Shown in pieces: positions 55,899 to 62,630 of a DNA stretch of 64,000 nt. Numbering within the stretch: the first letter of the stretch is position 1; each line of letters opens with the position of its first letter. Below the pieces are notes generated by a model, which was given only the letters and a program-made list of their open reading frames with translations, was not told the DNA's origin and did not search any database. The translations under genes and the position numbers were made by a program. Origin of the DNA: Mycobacteroides salmoniphilum. Its GTDB lineage: Bacteria; Actinomycetota; Actinomycetes; Mycobacteriales; Mycobacteriaceae. The stretch lies in assembly GCF_004924335.1 (NCBI RefSeq), contig NZ_CP024633.1:1922001-1986000 (forward strand). Reading direction: 5' to 3'.

Positions 55899-57757
55899 TT
55901 CTTGACCGACACCCCGGGAGCCGACAGTCCGAGGCCGGCGACGATGGCCTCGACTGATGCCTGGACGTCTTCGACGGTGACGGTCATGAGGTCGTCATCG
56001 CTGAACTCTTCGGCGCCTGAGTTATCAAGGCGGTGTTCACGTTCCTCCTCGGAGCGTTCGACGACGTTACGGACGAAGCGACCGTTACCGGCGACGTCGA
56101 TGCTGCGGCGTGCGATACCACGAGTATCGGGAGCCTCTGCCGCACACATCGCCGAGAAGGCGGTGAGCAGCTCGCGGGCGGCACCCTCGTCGAACTTGCT
56201 GTCGCGCACGGATGCCATTGCCGCCGCAATCTCGACGAGTTCGGGCGGTGCGTACGAAGGGAATTCGATGGATCGAGTGAAACGGGAGCGCAGACCCTCG
56301 TTGGTGTCGAGGAACTGGTCCAGCTCGGCGCGGTACCCGGCGACAATCACGACCAAACGGTCACGGTCGTTCTCCATCCGGGCCAGCAGCGTGTCGATGG
56401 CAACCAGGCCGAAGTCGTTCTTGGCGCCGGTGGACACCAGCGCGTAGGCCTCGTCGAGGAACAGGACGCCGTCGAGTGCGCTGTCGATGACGGCGTTGGT
56501 CTTGGCCTCGGTCTCACCGATGTGCTGACCGATGAGGTCGGCACGGTGCACCTCGCGGACATTCTCGCGCTTGAGAAGTCCCAACCCGCAATAGATTTTG
56601 GCGACGACACGGGCGATGGTGGTCTTACCGGTGCCGGGAGGGCCCGCGAACACCAGGTGGTGAGTGCGGTGGCCGACGGCGAGTCCCCGGTCCTGGCGCC
56701 GCAATGCCATGGCCACGGAGCTCTTGAGCCGTGAGACCTGGTCTTTCACCTGCTCTAGGCCGATGAACTCGCTGAGCTGCTGCTCGGCCTCGGCCAGCAG
56801 GATCGCCTTGCGCTCGTGAGCCTCAGGATCGATGAAATCCTCTTCGGTGGGCTCGGTTTCGGGATCCCAGGGATCGGTGCGGGCGGCGATGCGCGCGGAG
56901 GTCGTGGTGTGCAGACCAACGCTCGGATCGGTCAGCGCGTGCTCGATCTCGCTGTTCTCTGGATTGCCCGCGTACAGATCCTGGAGCACCTCGGTCGCGG
57001 TCTCTTCGTCACCATGGTGACGAAGGTTCAGCGCCTTGGCGAGTGCGCCGTCGGTGGTGGCCACTTCGATTGGCCCACTGGGGTCTTCGAGGTAGGACAG
57101 GGCGGGATTGACCATGCCGAGCTTGGCGAGCGCGATGCCCAGGGTGATCCGCACGGCGTGAGATGTGGTGGCCTCCAGTGAGGCGTCGGTGACCACGGGG
57201 GTCAGCAGCGAGACGACATCGGCCCAGCGCTCGGCCCGGTTCTGCATGGCGACAGCGGCCCAGCGGGCGTTGAACCATCCGGGGCGTCGCTCGGTCACGT
57301 CGGCGATCAGCTCGGCGGCCTTGACGTAGTCACCCTTGTCCACGAGGGCCGCCGCGTAGGCGAGGTGATAGTCATCGGGTCCACTGGCGCGAAACTCAAG
57401 GTAGAGCCCGGAGTCGTAGGCGAAGGTGAGATCACCCGGGTGCAGGTTCACCGCGTGCTGAAGGTGCCCGGCGGTGGCCGAAGTCTCCGAAATGGCTTCC
57501 AGGACGTCGATGGTGGCGCCCCCTGAGGCTGCCAGACCGACCCAGACATCACAGTGATCCTGGGCGGTTCGGCACAGCGAAGTGAAGCCGTAACGCGCCG
57601 CTGGCAAATCAGCGGGCCGTCGCCTGTCATTGACGGAGAGACCAAGGGCCCGGCAACAGGTTGCGAATCGGCTCTCTAATTCAGGATCTATGCGCGGCGC
57701 CGGAGCTGTTGCCGTGGCCACACGCTCTAGCTGGCCCACTCGTTCACGAATATCCAC
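55895..57757 (-). CDS. eccA3: ESX-3 cytosolic AAA+ ATPase EccA3
   Basis: A 620-residue CbxX/CfqX-type AAA+ ATPase, thought to release PE-PPE substrates from EspG3. The N-terminal TPR-like helical domain (about 20-280) begins LESRFATCCRALG. The AAA+ domain (about 340-600) has Walker A GPPGTGKTT near 375, Walker B GVLFLDEAYAL, sensor LLARMENDRDR and Arg-finger region LRSRFTR. It starts at GTG 57757 with GAAGGG upstream. Its first residues, MDIRERVGQLER, are nearly repeated in a short ORF in its own leader. It is the first gene of the operon. Confidence 0.95.
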   Translation of the reverse strand: MDIRERVGQLERVATATAPAPRIDPELESRFATCCRALGLSVNDRRRPADLPAARYGFTSLCRTAQDHCDVWVGLAASGGATIDVLEAISETSATAGHLQHAVNLHPGDLTFAYDSGLYLEFRASGPDDYHLAYAAALVDKGDYVKAAELIADVTERRPGWFNARWAAVAMQNRAERWADVVSLLTPVVTDASLEATTSHAVRITLGIALAKLGMVNPALSYLEDPSGPIEVATTDGALAKALNLRHHGDEETATEVLQDLYAGNPENSEIEHALTDPSVGLHTTTSARIAARTDPWDPETEPTEEDFIDPEAHERKAILLAEAEQQLSEFIGLEQVKDQVSRLKSSVAMALRRQDRGLAVGHRTHHLVFAGPPGTGKTTIARVVAKIYCGLGLLKRENVREVHRADLIGQHIGETEAKTNAVIDSALDGVLFLDEAYALVSTGAKNDFGLVAIDTLLARMENDRDRLVVIVAGYRAELDQFLDTNEGLRSRFTRSIEFPSYAPPELVEIAAAMASVRDSKFDEGAARELLTAFSAMCAAEAPDTRGIARRSIDVAGNGRFVRNVVERSEEEREHRLDNSGAEEFSDDDLMTVTVEDVQASVEAIVAGLGLSAPGVSVKK

Positions 57758-57864
57758 TTACAGTTACAGCCCTTCGCCCGATCGGTATGCTCGCTGATTG
57801 GAGTAGTCGGCTCGCGAACGTGATTGGTTCCTGACGATGCTCTGTTGCCAGCCCGGCGAATCTG

Positions 57865-58008
57865 TCATAGGTCGCCCGCATCGCCTCGGACGTTCCCCAA
57901 TCCAGAGGGCATGGCTAGACCGGCGTGACGGTCAACGGCACGGCGTCGTGGTGTGACCGCCGACACAACCGGGCGTTCGAGTTGATCAACTCGTTCGCGA
58001 GTACTCAT
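57865..58008 (-). CDS. Upstream ORF in the ESX-3 leader (47 codons), start resembling EccA3
   Basis: This ORF begins ATG 58008 behind AAAGGCGG and ends at TGA 57865-57867, 107 nt before eccA3 and in a different frame. Its first 12 residues, MSTRERVDQLER, match EccA3 residues 1-12 (MDIRERVGQLER) at 9 positions in register, although the third codon bases mostly differ. The remaining 35 residues (PVVSAVTPRRR... GDAGDL) match nothing I recognise. It starts about 34 nt after the predicted transcription start. It could be a regulatory leader peptide, a relic of a 5' duplication, or coincidence; translation is not shown. Confidence 0.45.
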   Translation of the reverse strand: MSTRERVDQLERPVVSAVTPRRRAVDRHAGLAMPSGLGNVRGDAGDL

Positions 58009-58048
58009 CTACCGCCTTTATTCCTGGCACCGTTGCTTGCTCGGCAAG

Positions 58049-58077
58049 AGATTAGCATTCCCTTACCTAAGTGTCGA
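58049..58077 (-). promoter_or_regulatory. Predicted ESX-3 operon promoter
   Basis: On minus, TCGACA (58077-58072, one mismatch to TTGACA) and TAATCT (58054-58049) are separated by exactly 17 bp. An iron-box-like sequence covers the spacer and the start of the -10. The transcription start would be near 58042, giving a leader of about 285 nt before eccA3. Confidence 0.6.
58052..58070. promoter_or_regulatory. IdeR-box-like site 1 (on the ESX-3 promoter)
   Basis: TTAGCATTCCCTTACCTAA matches 13 of 19 positions of the IdeR consensus TTAGGTTAGGCTAACCTAA, with the outer TTAG and CCTAA intact. It overlaps the predicted ESX-3 -10, the position expected for iron-dependent repression. Confidence 0.55.
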
Positions 58078-58095
58078 TAGCTAACCCTAGCCTTA
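58077..58095. promoter_or_regulatory. IdeR-box-like site 2
   Basis: ATAGCTAACCCTAGCCTTA; read on minus it matches the 19-bp IdeR consensus at 13 positions. It lies just upstream of the ESX-3 -35 and between the two divergent promoters. Confidence 0.45.
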
Positions 58096-58110
58096 TGAAG
58101 CTCAGGATAG

Positions 58111-58129
58111 TTAGGGTAGCCTACGCTAA
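58111..58129. promoter_or_regulatory. IdeR-box-like site 3 (siderophore-interacting protein promoter)
   Basis: TTAGGGTAGCCTACGCTAA matches 15 of 19 IdeR consensus positions. It overlaps a candidate plus-strand -10 (TACGCT, 58122-58127), 31 bp before the ATG of the siderophore-interacting protein gene. Confidence 0.7.
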
Positions 58130-58159
58130 AAGTGAGGTCAGCGAATCGAGGAGGGTGTA

Positions 58160-58873
58160 ATGCCGAACACAGTGACGCAACCGACACGTGGATGGCAGGG
58201 CGCGGTTCTCAAATTGTTCCGGGCCGGCGACCACCAGCTAACTTTGACCGGTCGGCGCGAGCTGACCGATCACTATCTGAGGCTCAGCTTCTCGGCGGGC
58301 GGCCTGCTGCAGGGCCGTGACGTACATCCGACCATGTGGATCCGGTTGTGGTTCGCGGAGGGGGAGAAGTTGCACCAGCGCGGATACACGCTGGTCAACC
58401 CCGATCCGCAGGCCGATACCGTCGATATCGAGTTCGCGCTGCACGACGGGCTCGCAGCTCGTTGGGCACAGTCCGCCCAGGTGGGCGACACCATCGAGGC
58501 AACGGTGCTGGGCAGTCACTTCGAGCTGCCCGATCCGGCTCCCCGTGGATACGTCATCGTCGGTGATACCGCATCCCTGCCCGCGATCAACTCCCTGCTG
58601 GCGGCGATCGGGGACAGCCCGGCCACGGTGTTTTTGGAGGCCGCGCACGAGAGCGACACGACACTGCCGGTCAGTGCGGGTGTGGTCTGGGTAAATCGCC
58701 ATGGCGAACGTTCACTCGCCGATGTCGTACGTGAGGCAGCCTTCGATGCTCCCGAGTTCTTCGGGTGGGTGGCATGCGATACCCGGACCACGCGCGAGGT
58801 CTCGCGCATCCTTAAGGATCACTACGGCATCCCGCGCAGGTCGATCAAGGCCCAGGCCTACTGGATGGCCTAA
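58160..58873 (+). CDS. Siderophore-interacting FAD-binding protein (ViuB-like)
   Basis: A 237-residue flavoprotein of the SIP family, expected to release iron in the cytoplasm by reducing ferric siderophores. The FAD-binding beta-barrel has the RxYT motif (QRGYTLVNPDPQ) and HPTMWIRLWF. The NAD(P)H-type domain has GYVIVGDTASLPAINSLL, and the C-terminus KAQAYWMA is typical. Shine-Dalgarno GAGGAGG precedes ATG 58160. The adjacent IdeR-like box and divergent ESX-3 operon support an iron-starvation role. Confidence 0.88.
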   Translation: MPNTVTQPTRGWQGAVLKLFRAGDHQLTLTGRRELTDHYLRLSFSAGGLLQGRDVHPTMWIRLWFAEGEKLHQRGYTLVNPDPQADTVDIEFALHDGLAARWAQSAQVGDTIEATVLGSHFELPDPAPRGYVIVGDTASLPAINSLLAAIGDSPATVFLEAAHESDTTLPVSAGVVWVNRHGERSLADVVREAAFDAPEFFGWVACDTRTTREVSRILKDHYGIPRRSIKAQAYWMA

Positions 58874-58919
58874 CGGAGACGGCCCCGGGGAAACGGCCTG
58901 ACGGAATGGTCGATTCCTG

Positions 58920-59246
58920 CTACGAGGCGAGCCGCAGTCGCGGCATCTGCCTACCCGCAGCGTCCAGAATGGTGGTGACGGTGCCGAACCGGTCCGTGGC
59001 ACGTCGGCAGAGTTCACGTAGCTGACGCGGGTCGCTGGTATCGGCGGCGATCGCCATGACCTGATCTGCCCCGTAGCCATGGAGCATCCTCGTCAGATCG
59101 GTGGCGTGTCTGCCGCAGACGACGACCCGATGTCCGTTGCGCACCAGAATCCGGACGATCTCACGTCCGCTGGGGTCGTCGGCATTGAGGACGACGATAA
59201 CGTCGGGTGCCGAGTCGTCGGTGCCGGAGGCTGGGTTGTGGTGCAT
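58920..59246 (-). CDS. Short Rossmann-fold (SDR-like) fragment, hypothetical
   Basis: A 108-residue protein with the first half of an SDR Rossmann fold: strand-helix-strand VIVVLNADDPSGREIVRILVRNGHRVVVCGR, then ADQVMAIAADTSDPRQLRELCRRATDRFGTVTTILDAAG. The glycine-rich loop is replaced by ADDPSGR, and the catalytic YxxxK half is missing. Such short forms could be a nucleotide-binding stub or a decayed SDR. Function unknown. Confidence 0.55.
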   Translation of the reverse strand: MHHNPASGTDDSAPDVIVVLNADDPSGREIVRILVRNGHRVVVCGRHATDLTRMLHGYGADQVMAIAADTSDPRQLRELCRRATDRFGTVTTILDAAGRQMPRLRLAS

Positions 59247-59346
59247 GTACCTATTGAGCCAGCGATTCCTGGGGCCCGGATGTGAGCGCCATGTGGATTG
59301 CTTGGATGACCTCTACTGTTGGTTCCATTCACGCCGAGTCGGCGGG

Positions 59347-60492
59347 TCAGGCTCTTGTGCGCTGCCGATATGACCGCGCCGCCTCTTTCAGGCCCTCCGC
59401 AGACTCCTCGCCCCAGGACCGCAGCATCGCGCGGTTGGCCAGCACCACATCGCGTGTCGCCTGGATCCGCCGGGCCTCATAGGAGGCCAACCCGCGTGCG
59501 AGATCGTCGGCGGATTCCGACAGCGCGTGCGCCAACACCCGGGCGTCGAGGACGGACTGTGAACCACCGTTGGCTCCCAGTGGATACATGGGATGTGCGG
59601 CATCGCCCAGCAGGGTGACGCGGCCCCGGCCCCACGCGGGCAGCGGGTCGCGGTCCACCATCGGGTACTCGACGATGCGTGCGGTGCTGCGCACCATGGT
59701 GTCGATATCCAGCCACCCGAAGTCCCAGCCGGGGAAGTGGTCCAGCACCTCATCGGCGGTGACGGAGTCATTCCACCGTGCGCCGGCGGGGAGTTCCCCG
59801 GCGGGATTGGTGCGTGCGAGCGCCACCCAGTTCACGGTGTGCGCGCTGATCGGGTAGGCGATGAGTTCGTGATCGGTGTCGTCGTGCGCGGCGACCATGG
59901 TCTTGCCCGTGAGGAAACGGCCGATATCGGCTGTGCCGCGCCACATTCGCACGCCCGACCAGCGCAATGGATCCACCGGATGCAATTGTGCGCGTATCGC
60001 TGATTTCACGCCGTCGGCGCCCACCAGAACGGTGGCCGCAAAATCGCTGTCAGCTGTGCGTACGCGGACACCAGCCTCGTTGCTCTCGAACCCGAGAACC
60101 CGGCAGGCTGTCCGAATCGCTTGTGGACCAACGCGTTCCCTGACCGCATCGAGCAGCATGAGTTGTAGACGACCGCGATGCACCGAGATCTGTGGGTGTG
60201 GGTAGTCGCCCACGAGTCCCCGCGGCTCGGTGTACAGGACGGTGCCGTGCTTATCGCAGAATCGGATCTCTGTGGTGGCTATGCCCATACTGGCCAGCTC
60301 GTCGCCCAGTCCGAGTTCGGTGAGGACGCCCACGGCATGCGGAAGCATGTTGATGCCGACGCCCAGCGGTCTGACCTCGTGTGCGCTCTCCAGCACCGTG
60401 ACGTCGAAGCCGGCGGCATGCAGTGTCAGGGCTGTGGTGAGCCCGCCGATACCGGCCCCGGCAATCGCTATGGGTGTCGTGTTCTCGCTCAT
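59347..60492 (-). CDS. FAD-dependent aromatic-ring monooxygenase (PHBH-fold)
   Basis: A 381-residue class A flavoprotein hydroxylase. The N-terminal dinucleotide-binding motif is IAIAGAGIGGLTTALTL with the acidic residue in VTVLESA. The DG motif is in VLVGADGVKSAIR and the GD motif in VTLLGDAAHPMYPLGANGGSQ. It resembles 3-hydroxybenzoate 6-hydroxylase and PhzS-like enzymes; the substrate is probably a small aromatic acid. ATG 60492 (MSENTTPIAIAG) is chosen over ATG 60504. The divergent LysR gene is the likely regulator. Confidence 0.87.
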   Translation of the reverse strand: MSENTTPIAIAGAGIGGLTTALTLHAAGFDVTVLESAHEVRPLGVGINMLPHAVGVLTELGLGDELASMGIATTEIRFCDKHGTVLYTEPRGLVGDYPHPQISVHRGRLQLMLLDAVRERVGPQAIRTACRVLGFESNEAGVRVRTADSDFAATVLVGADGVKSAIRAQLHPVDPLRWSGVRMWRGTADIGRFLTGKTMVAAHDDTDHELIAYPISAHTVNWVALARTNPAGELPAGARWNDSVTADEVLDHFPGWDFGWLDIDTMVRSTARIVEYPMVDRDPLPAWGRGRVTLLGDAAHPMYPLGANGGSQSVLDARVLAHALSESADDLARGLASYEARRIQATRDVVLANRAMLRSWGEESAEGLKEAARSYRQRTRA

Positions 60493-60501
60493 GGCATTCA
60501 G

Positions 60502-60513
60502 CATCGGCCGATG
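60502..60513. promoter_or_regulatory. 12-bp palindrome upstream of the flavin monooxygenase
   Basis: CATCGGCCGATG is a perfect palindrome 10 bp from the monooxygenase ATG, flanked on both sides by TTCAG direct repeats (ATTCAG / GTTCAG). It is a candidate site for the divergent LysR-type regulator, although it does not show the usual T-N11-A pattern. Confidence 0.35.
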
Positions 60514-60563
60514 GCGTTCAGAAGTCCAAGATCTATCCATTCACAGTTCTATAATCGACGCTT

Positions 60564-61433
60564 ATGGAGATGCATCAGCTCCGATACCTGCTGGCGGTGG
60601 CGGATGCGGCGAGTTTCACCAGGGCGGCCGCCTTCCTCCATGTCGCGCAACCGGGGGTGAGTGCCCAAATCCGCCTTCTGGAACGAGAGCTGGGGCAAGA
60701 ACTGTTCGACCGGTCGGGCCGCCAAGTCCGGCTTACCGATGCGGGCAAAGCGGTAATTCCCTATGCGCGAGCCGCTCTCGCCGCGGTTGACGGAATCCGT
60801 GAGGCGGCGGACGAGATCGGGGGACTGCTGCGCGGACATATCGCATTCGGCACCGTCACCTCCCACGGCGCCGATCTGCCCGCGCTCCTCTCGGCATTCC
60901 ATCGCGACCACCCCGCGATCAGCATCACCCTTGCCGAAGCCAGATCGGACGAGCTCATCACCGCGCTGCGGGAGGGTCGACTGGACGGCGCCATCGTCGC
61001 GCTGGGGGCGGGGGAACCGGAGGGGGTGGGGCTGCGCATCATCGACGATCAACCTCTGGTGGCCGCGGTTGCGGCCGCTGATCCGCTGGCGAAACGGCGC
61101 ACGGTGACGCTGGAGATGCTCTGTGAGCGCATCCTGATCTGCCTGCCGACGGGCAGCGGTATCAGGGCGATTCTGGAAACCGCGTGCCAGGCGGCGGGGC
61201 TCACTCCGAATGTGGCGTTCGAAGCAAGCTCGCCGCGGTCGCTACTGGTCCTTGTCGAACAGGGGCTTGGTGTGGCGGTCGTGCCCGCTCCATACCTACG
61301 GACCCGGCCGGGCGTGGTGGCGGTGGATATCCAACCGGCGTTACGGGGCCGACTCGCGCTGGCGTGGCGCCTCGGTGGCCCGGCGGGTCCGGCGGCACGC
61401 ACCTTCCTGGACCGGGCCCGGGCCGTTCTCTGA
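60564..61433 (+). CDS. LysR-family transcriptional regulator
   Basis: A 289-residue LTTR. The N-terminal winged helix-turn-helix reads MHQLRYLLAVADAASFTRAAAFLHVAQPGVSAQIRLLE and DRSGRQVRLTDAG. The effector-binding domain (about 90-289) follows with FGTVTSHGADLPALLSAFHRDHP and EQGLGVAVVPA. TATAAT (60550-60555) lies 8 nt before the ATG with no Shine-Dalgarno, so the message is probably leaderless and strong. It is divergent from the flavin monooxygenase, the usual arrangement for a regulator and its target. Confidence 0.9.
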   Translation: MEMHQLRYLLAVADAASFTRAAAFLHVAQPGVSAQIRLLERELGQELFDRSGRQVRLTDAGKAVIPYARAALAAVDGIREAADEIGGLLRGHIAFGTVTSHGADLPALLSAFHRDHPAISITLAEARSDELITALREGRLDGAIVALGAGEPEGVGLRIIDDQPLVAAVAAADPLAKRRTVTLEMLCERILICLPTGSGIRAILETACQAAGLTPNVAFEASSPRSLLVLVEQGLGVAVVPAPYLRTRPGVVAVDIQPALRGRLALAWRLGGPAGPAARTFLDRARAVL

Positions 61434-61637
61434 CGGCCGTTCCGATCACCTTGAATCCAATCCCGGTCGTCGCGCGGCGGTGGCGCAATGGCAGACATCC
61501 GACGGTGCGTAGCAGGTAGGAGTGGGGTGGGGACCGGCGTAATGAAGCAGACCTGACAGATATCGATTTCATTCTCCGGACGGCCGCTGAGCTGGCCTTT
61601 AGCGTGTGGGCGAGGTTGTCTCACGTCAGGAGAGCTT

Positions 61638-62381
61638 GTGGCCGCTGCCGAGCCCACACCATTACGCCGTCCGCGCGCCGACCAGGCGCGGCTGGTCGCC
61701 GACGTGCTGCGCCACCAAATCCACGCCGGGGGCTACAGCGACGGCGGCCTGCCGAGCGAACAGGAGTTGGCCGCGGAGTTCTTTGTGTCCCGCAATACGG
61801 TCCGGGAGGCGCTGACGACGCTGAAGGACGAAGGCCTCATCGAGCGTGGACCTCGTACCGGTACTCACGTGGCGTTGCGCAAGTACGAGCACGGATTGGA
61901 CGCGCTGCTCGGGCTCAAGGAGACCTTCAAGGGATACGGCGAGGTCTGGAATGAGGTCCGCGTCATCCAGGAGGTGAACGCGCCCCCCGCCGTCGCGCAC
62001 AGGTTGCGGCTCGAACCCGGCGCACGCGTCATCTTCATCGAGCGGCTGCGCTACCTCGGCGATCTGCCGCTGAGCCTGGACAAGACCTATCTCACCGCCG
62101 ATGTGGGGGAGGCGGTCATCGAGCACCAACTCGAGACCAATGATGTGTTCGCCCTGATCGAACGGGTGACTGGACGCAGGTTGGGGTCGGCCAATCTGGC
62201 GCTGGAAGCTGTTGCGGCGGACTCGCATTCGGCTGCGACATTGCAAGTACCCGACAGCGCGCCGCTGCTGCTGCTGGAGCGACTGACCCACCTCGATGAC
62301 GGGACCCCCGTCGACCTCGAGTACATCCGGATGCGCGGTGATCGAATCACATTGCGCAGCAATCTATTAAGGGACATCTGA
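61638..62381 (+). CDS. GntR-family (HutC-type, UTRA) transcriptional regulator
   Basis: A 247-residue regulator. The N-terminal winged helix (about 15-80) has LPSEQELAAEFFVSRNTVREALTTLKDEGLIERGPRTGTHVA. The UTRA effector domain (about 95-245) has VIFIERLRYLGDLPLSLDKTYL and LLLLERLTHLDDGTPVDLEYIRMRGDRITL. GTG 61638 follows AGGAGAG. It lies 8 nt before the ferredoxin gene and probably controls the operon in response to the substrate of the adjacent binding protein. Confidence 0.9.
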   Translation: MAAAEPTPLRRPRADQARLVADVLRHQIHAGGYSDGGLPSEQELAAEFFVSRNTVREALTTLKDEGLIERGPRTGTHVALRKYEHGLDALLGLKETFKGYGEVWNEVRVIQEVNAPPAVAHRLRLEPGARVIFIERLRYLGDLPLSLDKTYLTADVGEAVIEHQLETNDVFALIERVTGRRLGSANLALEAVAADSHSAATLQVPDSAPLLLLERLTHLDDGTPVDLEYIRMRGDRITLRSNLLRDI

Positions 62382-62389
62382 GGACTCTC

Positions 62390-62617
62390 ATGACATTGGT
62401 CAACAACCGTATCGACGTTCCGGTCACCATCGACGAATCGCTGTGTATCGACGGCTGCACGCTGTGTGTGGACATCTGCCCACTGGATTCGCTGGCGATC
62501 AATCCAGAAAACGGCAAGGCGTTCATGCACGTCGACGAGTGCTGGTACTGCGGGCCCTGCGCGGCCCGCTGTCCCACCGGTGCCGTCACCGTCAACATGC
62601 CCTATCTCCTCCGTTAA
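62390..62617 (+). CDS. Dicluster 4Fe-4S ferredoxin (AprB-like)
   Basis: A 75-residue ferredoxin with two complete motifs: CIDGCTLCVDICP and CWYCGPCAARCP. Two 4Fe-4S clusters are predicted. The second motif with its aromatic residues, and the short C-terminal tail, resemble the beta subunit of adenylylsulfate-reductase-like flavoenzymes. Its partner could be a flavoprotein encoded beyond the window; none is seen here. Confidence 0.85.
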   Translation: MTLVNNRIDVPVTIDESLCIDGCTLCVDICPLDSLAINPENGKAFMHVDECWYCGPCAARCPTGAVTVNMPYLLR

Positions 62618-62630
62618 GTCAGGACACCCC

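Noticed and set aside
57758..58159. Zur (zinc) operator in the ESX-3 control region
   Set aside because: No AT-rich TGAAAAT-type palindrome could be found; only IdeR-like sites are visible.
58005..58187. 60-codon frame on minus across the iron boxes
   Set aside because: It starts inside the coding region of the siderophore-interacting protein and spans the promoter elements in antisense, with no supporting ribosome-binding site.
59101..59373. 90-codon plus-strand frame opposite the SDR-like fragment
   Set aside because: The minus-strand frame gives a coherent Rossmann pattern, while this one has no structure and is Cys/Arg/Ser-rich.
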